From Lytechinus pictus (lineage: Eukaryota; Echinodermata; Echinoidea; Temnopleuroida; Toxopneustidae): DNA of 64,000 bases. Location: assembly GCF_037042905.1 (NCBI RefSeq), contig NC_087252.1:3125501-3189500 (forward strand), given 5' to 3'. The translations under genes and the position numbers were made by a program. This document shows, piece by piece, positions 11,678-24,212 of this stretch (within the stretch, counting starts at the first letter, position 1; each line of letters opens with the position of its first letter). The notes below the pieces were generated by a model. That model did not search any database and was not told the DNA's origin. It saw nothing but the letters and a program-made list of their open reading frames with translations.

Positions 11678-13011
11678 ATAGAAATTTAAAAAAACAAGAA
11701 AAAATCCAAATAACATCAACATCAACCAACACAAAAGCAGAATTAAAATAACACTTCATACACAGAAATACGATTGATTACATTTTGATTGATTTATAAG
11801 ACTGCAATGTAATTGGTCATCATCAATCATAATATTAGCTGTGTACTATACGCTCTAAAATGTGGAGTGATACCAGTTTGGTTAATATGTGCAAGTCTTA
11901 CAATAACTGACGCCTAAATGTGAAATGAATATACGTCGATATTACAATACATATAATTAATCGTAGATTTTACTAACCCTAGATTTAAACACAGATCAAA
12001 ATAATATGCCGCCCTTTCGTGTTTTGAATGATGACTTCAGTGGAAAATAAGGCTAATCACGAATTTTGAACACATGTGAAACCAAAACTAGAATATGATT
12101 AGAATCACGAACGATAATCACAATCACGAATTCAAATTCTACTCCGAAGGTGAATTCCAGTTAAGTTTCACTCGAATTACGGTACGGATTTTGCGTGTGA
12201 AAGTCTTGACCTTCAAAACATGACCTTTCAAACACTTCCGTAGATAATTCATGCACTCATCGTAGTTAATATTTGCGATGCAGTGCTTTGATTGACAAGT
12301 CGCCAAGGAAACATACCGCCTCCGTTCAGGAATTTGAATTCAAATCAGTTTTAGAGTGGGCGTGTGAAAGGTTTGATGATTCTAAAGACGACTTGCAATC
12401 ATCATTACAATGATTCAAGATTCTCGTGTGAAAAGGCCCATAGTCACGCCCGGTCTGTTTACCGATGAAAGTATGTTACGTCTGGTACAGATTAGTGGAT
12501 TGATCTTTTTCTTCCATAGGAACTTTATCAAACCAAGCATTTCTTTTTCCGAAGTATTTCAAAACTATTCCACACAAAACTGTAATTTGTCCCTCGAAAT
12601 GCTCGAATGCAGTGTAAAGTTGTGGAGGATGCATTAATTTATATACATTATTAACGCATAAACGACTTTCAAACTATTTCTATTCAATTTTTTTTCATCT
12701 TGTGACAGTTTTTGGAAGACAAATGGATTTCATGACCAGAAATTAATCTTGATATTTAAAAGGAGAAACAAATATATAATGTTTATTTTGTCAAGTCCAC
12801 GTTGATTATGTTTTAAAATGTAGATTACAAATAGATTGCCAATTATGTTTAATTTGTCTTACGTCATCAGACATATTTCAATGTCTTTAATGTGTGTTCC
12901 CTAACAATACTATTTCACTTTTTTGTGATGTGGTCACATCTTCTCTAAAAGACACTTCTATAAAATAATGGTAACTATTACTAATACCTTGACCAATCAT
13001 ATGGAAGTAAA
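11678..13011. repeat. Segmental duplication, block 1 middle part
   Basis: This matches 23790-24967 (for example 'ACACTTCATAC.CAGAAATA' and 'TTTGTCTTACGTCATCAGAC'). It is the 3' flank of the truncated Ig-receptor copy, just as 23790-24967 is the 3' flank of the complete gene. A stretch of roughly 435 bases (about 12005-12442) is absent from the sister block and may be a small insertion. Confidence 0.8.
12782..12787 (-). promoter_or_regulatory. Possible polyadenylation signal (AATAAA), truncated Ig copy
   Basis: An AATAAA hexamer on the minus strand lies about 225 bases beyond the stop of the last exon. It is conserved in position with the one at 24734-24739 in the complete gene. Confidence 0.4.
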
Positions 13012-13353
13012 TCATAAATATGTGGTGATCACCGAATCAGGACTTTCCAAAGCAATTCCTTGCTGGGGAAGAAATGTTGTAGGACCTGAACACGATTTGT
13101 ATCCCCCATCACGGGAATTTAGTATAATATCTAAAGTTGAACCCCCTTGCCATGCTTGTAGTGATGAATCACATGCTGCCTGTGTTGGATTCAGAGAAGA
13201 AAAGTTACCAGGTGGACTGGTTTGATGATTGGGTGGAATACCGAGGTGAGCTCTCGGCTTCATCTCCATGTATTCGTGAGAATCCAGGATGGTTTGTTTA
13301 AGAACCACATCACTTCGGGAAACAGCGGGATCTCCACCAACACCAGGTTTTGA
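13012..13353 (-). pseudogene. Last (cytoplasmic) exon of the truncated Ig copy
   Basis: After a TTTAG acceptor the exon reads 113 residues in phase 0 to a TGA at 13014-13012. It closely follows the exon at 25306-24968, keeping the opening SKPGVGGDP, the motif HEYMEMK and the final SVITTYL. No frameshift is seen. Confidence 0.8.
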
Positions 13354-13886
13354 CTAAAGTTAGTGAAAATGTATTGAAAATTTTACTGAGTAACACCTTT
13401 AATATTTGACCCAGAATTCAAAATAGAAATATCATTTTACCTCAACCATTATTCTCTTGCGAGTAACAATATTAATAGTAATAATAATAACAAAACAATC
13501 AAAATGTTCGCGTGGCTGCAGATAATATAGATCTAATGGCCCATTAACTCAAATGAGTTTCGATTTACATCAATTTAATCGTTGTAGCTACACAATGTAT
13601 ATTTATGGCCATGAGGTGATACGATTTTTAATGTGTTTAAATAATCTGCATTCCGTATTGTTCACACACAATCGTATATCCATTTTTATTTACCTTTGTA
13701 CACTGCATATAATTAATTGTTGCGAACCCTACAACATTATACGATTCGGTATAGGTGGTATTCTAGACTGGATTCTATTCAAGCATACATTCTGTTTTAT
13801 TTAAAATTTCAGTGAAGAAATAAGAGCTTGATCGTTATGATTTAATTAACAATATTACATGGAGTGGTATTACCAATTCTATTTAC

Positions 13887-13966
13887 CATGGCAAAATCAG
13901 CATGAGCGGGTTCTTGGTTCGAGTCCTTCTGTTGTTTGGTGGTGATTGAAACTCCGTCTGTATTCT
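13887..13966 (-). pseudogene. First cytoplasmic exon of the truncated Ig copy
   Basis: The exon has a CAG acceptor and an ATG|GTAAAT donor, with entry in phase 1 and exit in phase 0, as in 25884-25793. The block KDSNxEP is kept, but the tyrosine motif of the full gene (LYVN) is replaced by AHAD, so the putative Grb2-type site is absent. Confidence 0.75.
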
Positions 13967-14467
13967 CTGCAATATAAAGAACAATTTGAAAGTAATATAA
14001 GGAATTATTCGTGAGAGTCATTAATACACAGTCATGATAACTCATATTTAAGATAAAAAGATTGTGTATATTCAGATTTCATTCCGTGTCTATATTTTTT
14101 CAAATAAATAAGTAATCAAAATGAGCGGATGATTGGAAAGGGGAATACTGTACAATTATGACATCATGGTAAATATCTAACAAATAGCGCATTGTGAAAT
14201 ATGAAAATGTTGACCACAGATACGCAGAAAATCTCAAGAAGATTGCAAAACAAAAAAGAAAATCAAAGGTGGGCTTAGGCATCATGGCAGTTGAATATGA
14301 CTTGTTTGATTGAAAAGTATACAACTGTAATCACTAAGCAATTACTTATTTCAAATTGAGTCATCTAGCACATATTAATAAATATATATACATGTATAAT
14401 ATATACATAAAATAATTTTGTTCCCTGAAATATAAAAAACAAACTAAATTTTGTTCCCGGAACAACC

Positions 14468-14622
14468 CCATTCCAGGTCCACGGGTGGTTTCACGAACGC
14501 ATTGGTCATACAGACAAGCGTCTTGTTTTCCCCTTCCTCAACAATAATTGATCCTCCTTTAGGAATTATTTTATCATACCGGTCGTAGGTATGTTCAACC
14601 AACTTCAACCCTTTAGGTGGAA
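14468..14622 (-). pseudogene. 5' half of the Ig2 exon, truncated copy
   Basis: The exon starts after CTAG with the same phase as the complete gene's Ig2 exon (34059) and keeps GENKTLVC and PPVDLEW. It loses similarity directly after the Ig-fold Trp, so the second Ig cysteine is missing. Confidence 0.8.
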
Positions 14623-14645
14623 CTAGTACACGGTAAAAAATGAAT

Positions 14646-15580
14646 TGATAGAGAGGGGAACATAGTATAGAGACCAGCAAAATGCTGACCCGTTTTCATA
14701 TTGATTGAGTAAAATCGTTGATGTCAAATTATATTTCTGATTATTATCTTGAGAAAATCACAAAATATTTTGGAATTTGACTCGTTCAGGAACTCATTGC
14801 AAAGTTGTATACTGATGGGCACATAGTAGACAATATTGATTTAAATCTCTCTTACCCAATCCCTTCCCCCAATTATTAGGTGAAAGCATACGTGAGATAG
14901 ACACCTTTCAAATTCTTAAGTATTTTGCTATTTTTCCCAAGATAATAATCAGCAATATTGACGGTTTCATGACATTTGCTCCAGCGACGATACTGATGGA
15001 AAATTTGCAGGTAAAGCCAAATATAAAACCTAACATTCAAAACTAAATAAACCTTATCATTATGTTTGCATTATTCTCAACCAAAAACTGTATTAGAATC
15101 CGTTTTCTCTATCCCTATTAAGACCGGAACAATTATCGCGTCACCCTCTGAACAGTACCAATTGTATTTTACACATATTCACAAATTATAGTGTCTCGTA
15201 AATGTCTGCTTGCAAAAATAATTTGAGCATTACTCTTTCATTTGTCACATGGATTTTAATTTTTGAACATATCATGATTGGATTAAAAAACAGATAAACA
15301 AAACAAAATAAATTGAAAGAAGGAATTTAGGAAACAAAAGAATACACTTTGCAATTCAAATTTAACTTCTTGATAATAGTATCCGCAAGAGGAACAGAAA
15401 AACTAACTTTCAGCGATAGCTCTTATCTTGGATCAATTTCGTTGTGTCATTCATTTGTATGCATTATGTTTAGTAACATTGTAATTGAGACAATATATTG
15501 AACAACAATGATATTTAGCGATAATGGTACGTACAACCCCCTTTGATCCAGATTATTACTTCTGTGTCCACCCATATATC
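14646..15580. repeat. Duplicated intron sequence of the Ig receptor
   Basis: Non-coding sequence similar to 34110-35060, the intron between the two Ig-domain exons of the complete gene. Shared phrases include 'CTGACCCGTTTT.ATATTGA' and 'CCAGATTATTACT'. It ends abruptly at about 15580. Confidence 0.7.
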
Positions 15581-15589
15581 TTCTAGGAA

Positions 15590-15622
15590 CTCAATGGCGG
15601 ATCCAGGGGGGCGCCGGCGCCG

Positions 15623-15657
<35 letters not shown>

Positions 15658-16006
15658 GCCGCTTAAAAAAATAAAAATAAAGGAAAGAAAAGGCGCCGCT
15701 TAAAAAAATATACACTGATATAACATTAGCAACAGTAAAGGAAAGACTATCCCCCAGCAAAGCACAATCATATCATCCTCCTTATCTTTTCTTTTAACTA
15801 CCCTTTTCCCAACAACTTCGCCAGTTAAAAAAAAATCAGCAGTGCGCTGCCTGCATATAACTGGCGCCAATCAAGAATAATCAGCGCCATTTGGTTATAA
15901 ATCGGCGCCAGTCAAGAACATCGGCACTTTCAGAGTCTTAACCGGCGCCGATCAAGGATAATCAGCGCCACCTAAATCTAAATCGGCGCCGGACAAGAAT
16001 AATCAC
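15590..16006. repeat. GGCGCC-rich degenerate repeat with poly-A
   Basis: It begins 'ATGGCGGATCCAGGGGGGCG' and contains a run of about 28 A. Phrases such as 'GGCGCCGCTTAAAAAAATA' and 'ATCGGCGCC..TCAAGAATAA' then repeat every 30-60 bases. The hexamer GGCGCC or GCGCC occurs about ten times. It sits between the truncated Ig copy and the duplicated UGT exon, at the duplication edge. Confidence 0.7.
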
Positions 16007-16007
16007 A

Positions 16008-16370
16008 TCACATGTGGGCAACAGATAGCGGGTGATCAGTCTTTCCCTTTGAGAAGGCCAAATGTCTTTCTTTGACAGACTTAATCTGCTCAGTCGATTG
16101 ATGAAACACAATGAAATTTAACTCCGAGTCGTCAGGATTATCTGCCCGGTGAGCATACGCTTCGCTGACGAGAACCGTCACATTATGACCATGTCTCACG
16201 AGGTATTTTCCAATCGTCTTCCCGACGAAATATTGCGATCCTTCGCCAAGGCTTGTGGTGATTAGGACGTTGCCCGCCAGCAGGCTTGGAGGCAGGGTAA
16301 GAAGCACCACACAAAAACATATTAATGGGACTGCATTCGATCTTCGCAGAAGAAAAGATTGATTCGCCAT
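16008..16370 (-). pseudogene. Broken duplicate of UGT exon 1
   Basis: From the ATG at 16370-16368 this copies the first exon of the UGT gene at 59783-59460, with the same signal peptide and N-terminal acceptor-domain sequence at nearly full identity. Two changes disable it. The splice donor AAAG|GTAAAG of the intact copy reads AAAGGGAAAG here, so the frame runs on to a TGA. The catalytic His codon CAC (residue 46, GEGSHYF) is CAA, giving GEGSQYF, at 16235-16233. No other UGT exons follow downstream on the minus strand, where the Ig-receptor remnant begins instead. It may be transcribed from a duplicated promoter but cannot encode a UGT. Confidence 0.85.
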
Positions 16371-18739
16371 TGTCTCGCTTTCTCCTTGAGCGGACGGTCT
16401 CCGTGCTCGAGATGGATGTCTCAAACATCAAATAAGGAGTGTAATCATAATATTTGTATCAGCCAACACAGTGCCACCATGGAGACTCTGATAAAAACCG
16501 TGCATAATTATTATAAATCTCATTGAAGTCCGTTGCTTGAAAGCGGATAATGCTTTCCTTCCGTTCGCTCGAGCCCTTGGTAAAAAATAAATATGAACCT
16601 TATACCGCGATTACCGTATATAGCTACGAGATGAGACGAAGCCAATCCTCGTTCTCCCACTGACCAAGTTTGTACTAACCAGCAGTCGTGTTGTCATTGA
16701 AATGATGTGAATTGTCCCTCAATTTTGGAAGGAAGGTCAGTGCTTTATAATAAGTAAGTAGGCCGTTGAAGTGATCAGTTCAGCTTAGTCTGCCTGAACA
16801 GACCCTTATTGGTATTTTTAGCGGTGTTCGCAATTTCAGATCATGGCACACATATGGTAGTCGTGTACTGTACATTTCAAAATTTTAAGTTTGACATATT
16901 TGGTTCGTACTTGGAACTTGCGTATTTCTGTTTGTATGCATCCACATTGGAAAATGACTGTAATTTCAAATTATTTTGACAATTTTAGGTTTGTGCTTGT
17001 CATTGTCCGAACCCATGATCCCGTCTCGCTCGTTTTTCTTTCTCAAACTATAAAGAATAAAAAATATAAATTAAACAGATGCAGCTATTTTGTCGTCTTA
17101 CACGAAATTGACAGTTAATTAATTGACGCACGCTGGAGATTGCCTATACCAGAGAATATATTTATATAGAAAAGGTAAAAGGAGCATTTAAAAGGAGTTC
17201 ACTCGTCTGTGAGAATTTTTAAAACGATGTTTAATTTATATTTTCAAACAGTTCCTATGTTTTTAAGAATTTCATTTAAATGTTAGTCAAATTTCCTCGA
17301 ACGGCCGGGTAAATATAAGCCTTAGTAAATATAAGTATTAATGTAAATCTATATTAAGTTCCTAGTTTCCTTTTGTTCTGACGGCTTTGATCATGGAACA
17401 TCAAAAGCGTCAGAACATGTGTGGTTTATTGCTTGTTCCAGAGCCAAAAGATCATTTTAAAGAGCTAAGATTTGTGTCTATATTCATGTAATGAACTCAT
17501 CACAGCCGTTTCTTCCAGCGTACACTCTTTTTCACCGAGTGGGGGCGTTATAAATCCAAATAGAGCTCTCAGATTGAGTACATGTACTATTTCTGGTTGA
17601 ATACTCTTGCAAATAGAGGGAGAGTAAATGCAAATTAATAGGCCTAAATATGCGTATGATTGGTTTCGATTCCTGGAAATTCTTATATTCCCAATTGTTT
17701 AAAGCATCAACTGAATTAATCGGAATACAGATACATGCTTTTAAAGCGACAACATTCTAACGGGAATAATTTGCATTTCCGAATAGCATTTTTTTATATT
17801 CAGTTCCATGACATACGGGTACTATTGATGGTTGGGATGTATCATGTGCTGGTTAAATCCTGAAACACTTTGTCGATGATACTCACTTCCTAAATTCCTC
17901 CAGAGAGATTCACTTCAACAATGTAAAAAATGGGAACAAGCAGACTACACCATTGATAAAATGAGACACTAAAAACTATTTACCAAAGGTGGCGCTATGA
18001 TATTTTGATGAGGGTGGGGGTGCAAAATTGAGGTGATGTTATTTCTACAAAATAGAATGATATGGTTATTATATATTAACATGGCCCAGATCGATCTCTC
18101 ATTCTTTTTTATAAACTAATCGTTTTACCGTTATCCCTCTGTGTTTGCTAATTAAAAAATCATGTGCTCCGCCCCGTGTAGCGCTGCCACCGATGGCCTC
18201 TTAAAAATAACAGCAATCATCTGTTTTGGAAACATATCCGCCACAAAAATAAATATAAATTTATACTAAACATTAAGAAGATGTATTTCCCGAATTTGTG
18301 AATCTTTTTCTGGCAAACCAGCACAAAACCAACAATAATTCTACAAAAATAAATTTACTCTTCTTCCAGTTTTGAAAATATATCCTAAGCTTTGCAGCTA
18401 CTTTGAAATATTGAGCCCCATCATTTAAAAAAAGGGAAGTCCCTCGTTTATTTTCCAGCTTTAAGATAAATCTGAAAAGGTCTCTTTTCTGTAAATCCTT
18501 TTCCTTGTTATAGTCTTATCTGTGTATTATGTAGATGGTGTTTTAATAAACTGAAAATATACCTTTATTTATTATTTTCTTATTTCACTGAGACCCATGT
18601 AGCAGAATACGCATGAGTTTTGTTCACTTTATCAGAGGTTCCTTTAAATTCTTTCCCGGATTTCACTAGTGTATATTCAGACTTGTAACACTAAAAGTGT
18701 CATCGGTCGTTAGTAAGTTTGACAACCCTTAAAGTTTAC

Positions 18740-18900
18740 ATGGAAAACAAAACACACGCACATACCCATACAACATACTTGCGAAAACACACCTACGCAC
18801 ACACAGCGTCGCATGCCATTATAGCCTCCCACGCCCTTGCACACACACTCACACCCACTCCCACGACCCTTGCACACCCACACACATCCTTACAGACAAA
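18740..18900 (+). repeat. CA/CACA-rich microsatellite region
   Basis: Interrupted CA, CACG and CACC repeats, duplicated at 62130-62290. The open frame across it is a repeat artefact. Confidence 0.8.
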
Positions 18901-19784
18901 TCTCTCTCTCTATCTCCCTTTGTCTTTTATCTCATTATTCAATTTTTCTAGTCAGTTTTAATATGCGTTGACATAGTTGGTGCATGTGCAAGCGATTGTG
19001 CTGAGCTACAGGCGGGAAATTTAATGTACATAATAATAATTTACTATTCCAATATTAATTCTTATAATCTGGTCGCACAAGCATCGGCAAATTTTATTGT
19101 TTAAAATTAACAAACATAAATATTGCATCGATAATTATGCCGAAGAAACAGTTAACTTTAAATCGTGTTAAAAAAATAGTTTCACCTGAATACTTAAACA
19201 TATGCACAAATCTTAATTACTCGGCATATGCCTATCGTGACATTATGTGGAGACGCCGTTTCCATTGGTTATGTAGTTTATCATCATGTGCTTGTAAAGC
19301 TGTTTATTTATTCATTCATGTATTTGTTCGTATGTACCATTAATAGAACTGCGTCAATCAAAATATAGTACAAATACCATAATACATTATATATTTGTAC
19401 GTCATAAAATTAGTACTCTTGGTACAAACCTGTAAAAAAATGTTTATTGGTACTTTGAACAATTGCAGCAGTCTATATACTCTGCATTAAAAAAAAAATC
19501 AATGCGATCAGTTTGAAATCTGCTTGAGCCTAAATTACGGCGCCCAGTAAAGATATCACTTTTTTGAAATGTTAAAGAGTTTCCCTTTCCCCTAACTACC
19601 TTTAAAAAAATTAGGAAACATTTGAATTGGGTTTAATTACCATTTTAAAGATCCCAACACAATCAACTCGATGAGATCTGTTGAATATTTGGATCAAACT
19701 GATTAGATCAACCTAGCACATTTTTGGCTTTATCATTATTCTATTTTGTTTCCCTTTGTTTGGAAGTGATGATGAAATGGGATT

Positions 19785-19923
19785 AATTCCTTGAATGCAC
19801 TGAGCACTGAGAGGCAGCTCGAGCTAAAGCAGGGCTAATAATGATAAACAATGCGCCTCGCAATATATTATTTTTAGATAGATGGCGCTATAAAAATGCC
19901 TATTATTAGTAGTATTATTACCA
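19785..19923 (+). mobile_element. SINE 3' fragment with (TTA)n tail
   Basis: It contains 'GAGAGGCAGCTCGAGCTAAA' and 'GATAGATGGCGCTATAAAAA' and ends in 'TATTATTAGTAGTATTATTA'. The paralogous block at 3350 lacks it, and ATGGG flanks both ends, so a short target duplication is likely. The copy at 63177-63314 shows that it was present before the later duplication. Confidence 0.7.
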
Positions 19924-20225
19924 TGGGGTTGTCCGGTAACCAGGGATGAAATTACATCCATATTTGAAAACAAACTCATAGTTAAAAGCCATCTGCATTG
20001 CTCATCATACCGATTTTCCTAGAATTCCCATCTTTTAGCAATGATTTATTTTGTAAATAATCTATGAGGCGCGTCTCCATCATCAGATCCTACAAAGCAT
20101 TTCATGGGTCCAATTGTGTGGGGACATCATGTACAATAGCGAACCTATTATGCTTGTGCATGGGCCCATATATTTCTCTTTCATACTTGATGCTGGATAC
20201 GATAGTCAAGTGGAACCCCAACAGA

Positions 20226-22984
20226 ACCGTCAAGTCGGGTATGACTGCAACTTTTTGCTGGAAATTGTAGTATAGGGTGTCTACTCCAATATTCCGACGG
20301 GTGCCACCTGGGCACACTTGGGCATTTTGTTTTGATTGACGTCATAGGCCACGCCCACTTATCACATACCTTTAAAAGGGCCTAACCACTGACAAATCAT
20401 TAGGAAATAGAGTCAATACGAAATTTGCAAAAGGTCAAATGACTTGCACAATATGATCCGTCCGTCATGAGCGCCCGTCGGACTAATGCGATAAAAGTTC
20501 GGACAGCACAAATTTGACCGAACTCGTGATGGTTATTTACTTCGGATCATCGCAGTTCCAGTTTCCAACAATCCCAATTCCTAGACTCATAGCAGTTCTC
20601 TTGATTGCTTAACCAAAATAAATAATCTCTGTGAAGTTACATGTTTCAAAGTGAAAACACACAGTTTACTTCTGGTTGGTTAGTCTACTAACTATTGCTC
20701 TCCTATAGACCTCCCAGACGTGCCGGCGTATATTACATAACACCCCAGGCATGCAGTCGAGTGAAAGATCTTACATCCCTTCTCCGTTCTGAGATTAGCC
20801 TTGATTTCCCTATGATTTGTCAATGAAAGTTCGCTGTAAATATGATTTTCATATATTACGGAATTAACATGTCATGTTTGGTATCAAATTAAAGCTAATA
20901 AAAACTGAAATGCAAATTTGAGGATACCTACGCATCTAAATCACAAATAAGTCAGTTAACATTCATTTAAGGTCATAAAAGGTCAAATTGCCCTACAAAT
21001 GTAAGTAAGACATATAATGCGGAACAGACCGTGCTTTAAATACAAGCAAGTTATATGCATTTTTTTGCAAAGGTTAAGTTTGAGAGTGTGCATATTAAGA
21101 TGCCAGAGCTGTGTTACTTTGTTTCACACTTGCAGTATGAACTATGAAATATATGATTCGACGGCCGACCAGCAACTGCATTAATCCTTAAAAGTTATAG
21201 AACAGGGTGACGCTGACTTGTATCGACAAGGAAGTTCTTTTAATTCCTTGGTAACAACCACTGTGTCATGAACAAGTAAGGGTAGGCCCAGTGACCTGTT
21301 CCATGTACTATCAGCTATCTTCTGAAGATGTAATGACAGTAGAAGCATATACATTTTTTTCTCCGACGACACTGACATTTCTGTTCTACCAGTTATCTCA
21401 TTTTTGGTTTATAGGTCTTTTGAATGCTGATGGAAAAGTAATTGACATTAAAGGTATTGCATTGAAGTTTGTAGAAAAAAGCTAGCTTTGCACAGACAAT
21501 TCCCTATCAGGTTGTGATACCACATTGTGTCAATTCGGCAAGTTTTCCACTCTAAACTTGCTGTTCGAATAAGATCTTAATCTATAGAGTCCGATGCAGA
21601 AGAAGTGGACTTGATCAATTAAATGTGTAATACTCATACTTTTCATCTTAACTAATATAACAAATTACGGTCTTTCTAAAATTACTTAGCACTACTTCAC
21701 ATTATTTAGCAAGAAGACATATGCTTCAAAGGTCATGAGCCTACCCCCAACTGACAAGTCAGCAAAAGAGCATGATTATCAATGGTGCTCTTCCTCAGGA
21801 GCTTTATCTGGAGAGTAATTGATCCAAATGACTCCCCTGCAACTTGCCTCCCATGTATGGATGGGAAGTATAGGTTGGGAGGGCTCTCCTGTACTCCCAA
21901 GGAATTATCAGAACTTGCTCCATGTGGATTTAAATCGGGATCATGTACCATGCTCTAGGCTAAGCATTTGCCACTTATCATGTATCGAATGTAAAAAGTA
22001 TAATTCTAAATACAAGGAAAACTGAACATGCAGTTGAGACTTCAGAGGAGGAAATCAGTCTGGAAGATGAATGAGAGAACAAAATGTAGTGAAGTTAGGA
22101 TTATGTAAAATGTCAAATTTTTCTAATTGGATACTTTTCTAAGAATGTGAATTGTGTTGTAGAAGTTATTTTTTTAGGTGTATTGGCTTATGTGAAAAGT
22201 GGGCGTGGTTCGTGACGTCAGAAAATGAAAATTGCCACAGGGTGAGGAGGTAGAACCCGTTACATCCTTAATATACACACCCTCAACCAAACATGAGATA
22301 TTCCACATTATGTGTTGCATTAATTACATTTGTTGCACAGTTTGACCTTTTCTAACCTTAAAATGACCTTTAATTGCCCTGGAAAAAAGTTTTAAATGCC
22401 TATAGTAATACATATATGTGGATTTTATTTTGATTTTGATTTGATTCGATATCAAACATGATAAGTTTATTCCGCTAAATATTTAAGAGGAATGTAAGAA
22501 AGCTGGTGTGGTTTATGACGTCACAAAAAATTACTCTAGATGCCAAAGTACCACCGGTCAGATTCTCAATATGCACACCCTCAGCTTAACCTTGGCCAAT
22601 AAATTCATATAATATCCAACTTGTTTGTGTTTAAAACTTGATATGTTCCACATCATATGTATTACTTACATTTGAAAGGAAGTTTGAGCTTTCATGAACT
22701 TAAATGACCTTTAACTGGCCTATGCGTGATTTAAATGTCCATTTATCCAAAAATTTACTTTAGATTTTCTGTTAGCTTTAATTTGATACCAAACATGACA
22801 TGTTTATTCCTTAAAATTTGAAATTCATATTTAAGAGGTATGTGTAAAAGTGGGCGTGGCCTATGACGTCAATAAAAAAGAAATGCCCAAGGGTGCCAAG
22901 GTGGCACCCATCGGACTCTTGAATTAGACATCCCCATACTACAACTTCTAGCAAAGAAATCGCAGTCATACCCAATTTGACGGT
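20226..22984. mobile_element. 2.8 kb TIR element with CRE-like subterminal repeats
   Basis: Inverted arms of about 145 bases run from 'ACCGTCAAGTCGGGTATGAC' at 20226 and its complement ending at 22984. Both include 'GGGTGCCACCTGGGCAC'-type phrases and 'TGACGTCATAGGCCACGCCC'. The paralogous site in block 1 (about 3630) is uninterrupted. Inside, repeats of 'GGGCGTGG...TGACGTCA' lie at 22201, 22500 and 22852 with the inverted copy at 20337. No transposase frame was recognised. The superfamily is unknown, and the exact ends outside the arms are uncertain by about 20 bases. Confidence 0.75.
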
Positions 22985-23913
22985 CATGCAATAATTTTGA
23001 TCATATCTACCCGACTATGATCACTATAGTGGGAAATGTATTATCCCTCAAACACAAAAATAAACTGAATGAAATAAACAAACTATATATAACTAACGTA
23101 AAAATAAAACAGACCACTGTCAGACTATCTTTTCTCGGGATCCTTTATTTATTTTGCAATGATTTGTGCATTCCTGACATATATTGGGGAACCTTTTGAG
23201 TGACTTTGGGTAAGGAGTGGAAAAAGATTTAACACATCAAATGAAACATTTATACAAACTTCAAAACCTTGAAGGCTATGGAGAGTTTTTGGTTTTGTTT
23301 TTGTTTTTTAATCATTGATACTTTCAAGCTTTATCTATTTCTAGAAAGTGAAACATGTCACCCCTTCAAGAGGAGATGTAAAGAGGTCAACCAAGCACTT
23401 CCTTTAAGTGAAGTGTATATGTTTAAGGCGATAATCGTCACAATGGAACATTTTCTGTAAGCTAACATGTCATATTTTGCTTCAGGGAAAGGAATCCCTG
23501 AAACTTAATGTTCATCTCAAAGTTCAAGTATGACTTCCACCCCCCCCATTTTTCGGGGAAGGGGGGGGGGGTATTCATGGTATTGGAATGCATGTTAAGT
23601 AACATTCATTTTCTCACTTAATTGTGTGCTATGCACTCTGATATAACCTGAGAACACTCAGATTCATTACCTCAAATCAAGTTTGTGAACTTTTTGTGAA
23701 GTATTTATTGGAGTGAGTGTGCCGTATTTTCTTGGAAATGAGAAACAAAATTGTGCATGTAAATATAAACTGAAATTATTGACCCACTAAATAAAAAAAA
23801 TAACAACAACAACAGACACAAAAACAGAATAAAATTAGCACTTCATACGGAGAAATACGATTGATTACATTTTGTTTGCATAAGACTGCATTATAATTGT
23901 TCATCATTACACA

Positions 23914-24212
23914 CACTGTTAAAAAACCCTGATTTTACACAAAAAACTAGATTTTGCGGAAAGCAGTAACACAATCATTCTGTAAATTCATAAAACGTTT
24001 TTTGTTTGTTTCAATTTACCAGAACACGTCTGTTTAAAAAGGGGGAAATGGTGTTTTATTTAAGGAAATTAGTAAGGTTCCATACACCAAATACCAATTT
24101 CCTGTAATTTTACATGATATAATGTAAGATTACGCAATCTGGTAAGATTACAGGAGTTCTCGAGACTGCTGCAGGAACCTCTTTTATTTTAAGGATACAT
24201 TTTCTAACAGTG
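23914..24212. mobile_element. 0.3 kb MITE, CACTGTTA ends
   Basis: The left end is CACTGTTAAAAAACC and the right end is the complement of CACTGTTAGAAAATG. The sister block at 11835 reads straight from 'CATCAATC' into 'ATAATATTAG', giving an empty site. It has no coding capacity. Confidence 0.7.

Larger units (their letters stand above)
13012..14622 (-). pseudogene. Truncated Ig-receptor paralogue (three exons left)
   Basis: Three blocks match the complete receptor gene at 24968-36388: the 5' half of the Ig2 exon (14622 to 14468), the first cytoplasmic exon (13966 to 13887) and the last exon (13353 to 13012). The signal peptide, first Ig domain, rest of Ig2, stalk and transmembrane exons are missing. 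Homology jumps at about 14468 from Ig2 to intron sequence matching 26410, so one internal deletion of sequence equivalent to about 7.5 kb explains the loss. At 15580 the 5' side is cut off by unrelated repeats. The two tail exons keep open frames, splice sites and the YMEM and TTYL motifs. As it stands it cannot make a membrane receptor; it is most likely a decaying copy. Confidence 0.8.
16008..20640. repeat. Segmental duplication, copy A (partner 59418-64000)
   Basis: This stretch aligns colinearly and almost base for base with 59418-64000, from UGT exon 1 through its upstream flank, the CA-rich repeat, a SINE fragment and the left end of the 2.8 kb element. Differences are scattered substitutions and small indels, for example 13 bases missing in the partner at about 63624. 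The partner copy runs off the window edge, so the true length is unknown. The stretch is otherwise non-coding. Confidence 0.95.

Noticed and set aside
12005..12442. Small TIR element in block 1
   Set aside because: The stretch is absent from the sister block, but the proposed ends (GCCCTTTCGTG and GGGCCTTTTCACACG) match too poorly to call an element with confidence.
16008..16370. Alternative first exon of a UGT1-type cluster
   Set aside because: It lies downstream of all the UGT common exons in the direction of transcription, its splice donor is GG, and no UGT exons follow it.
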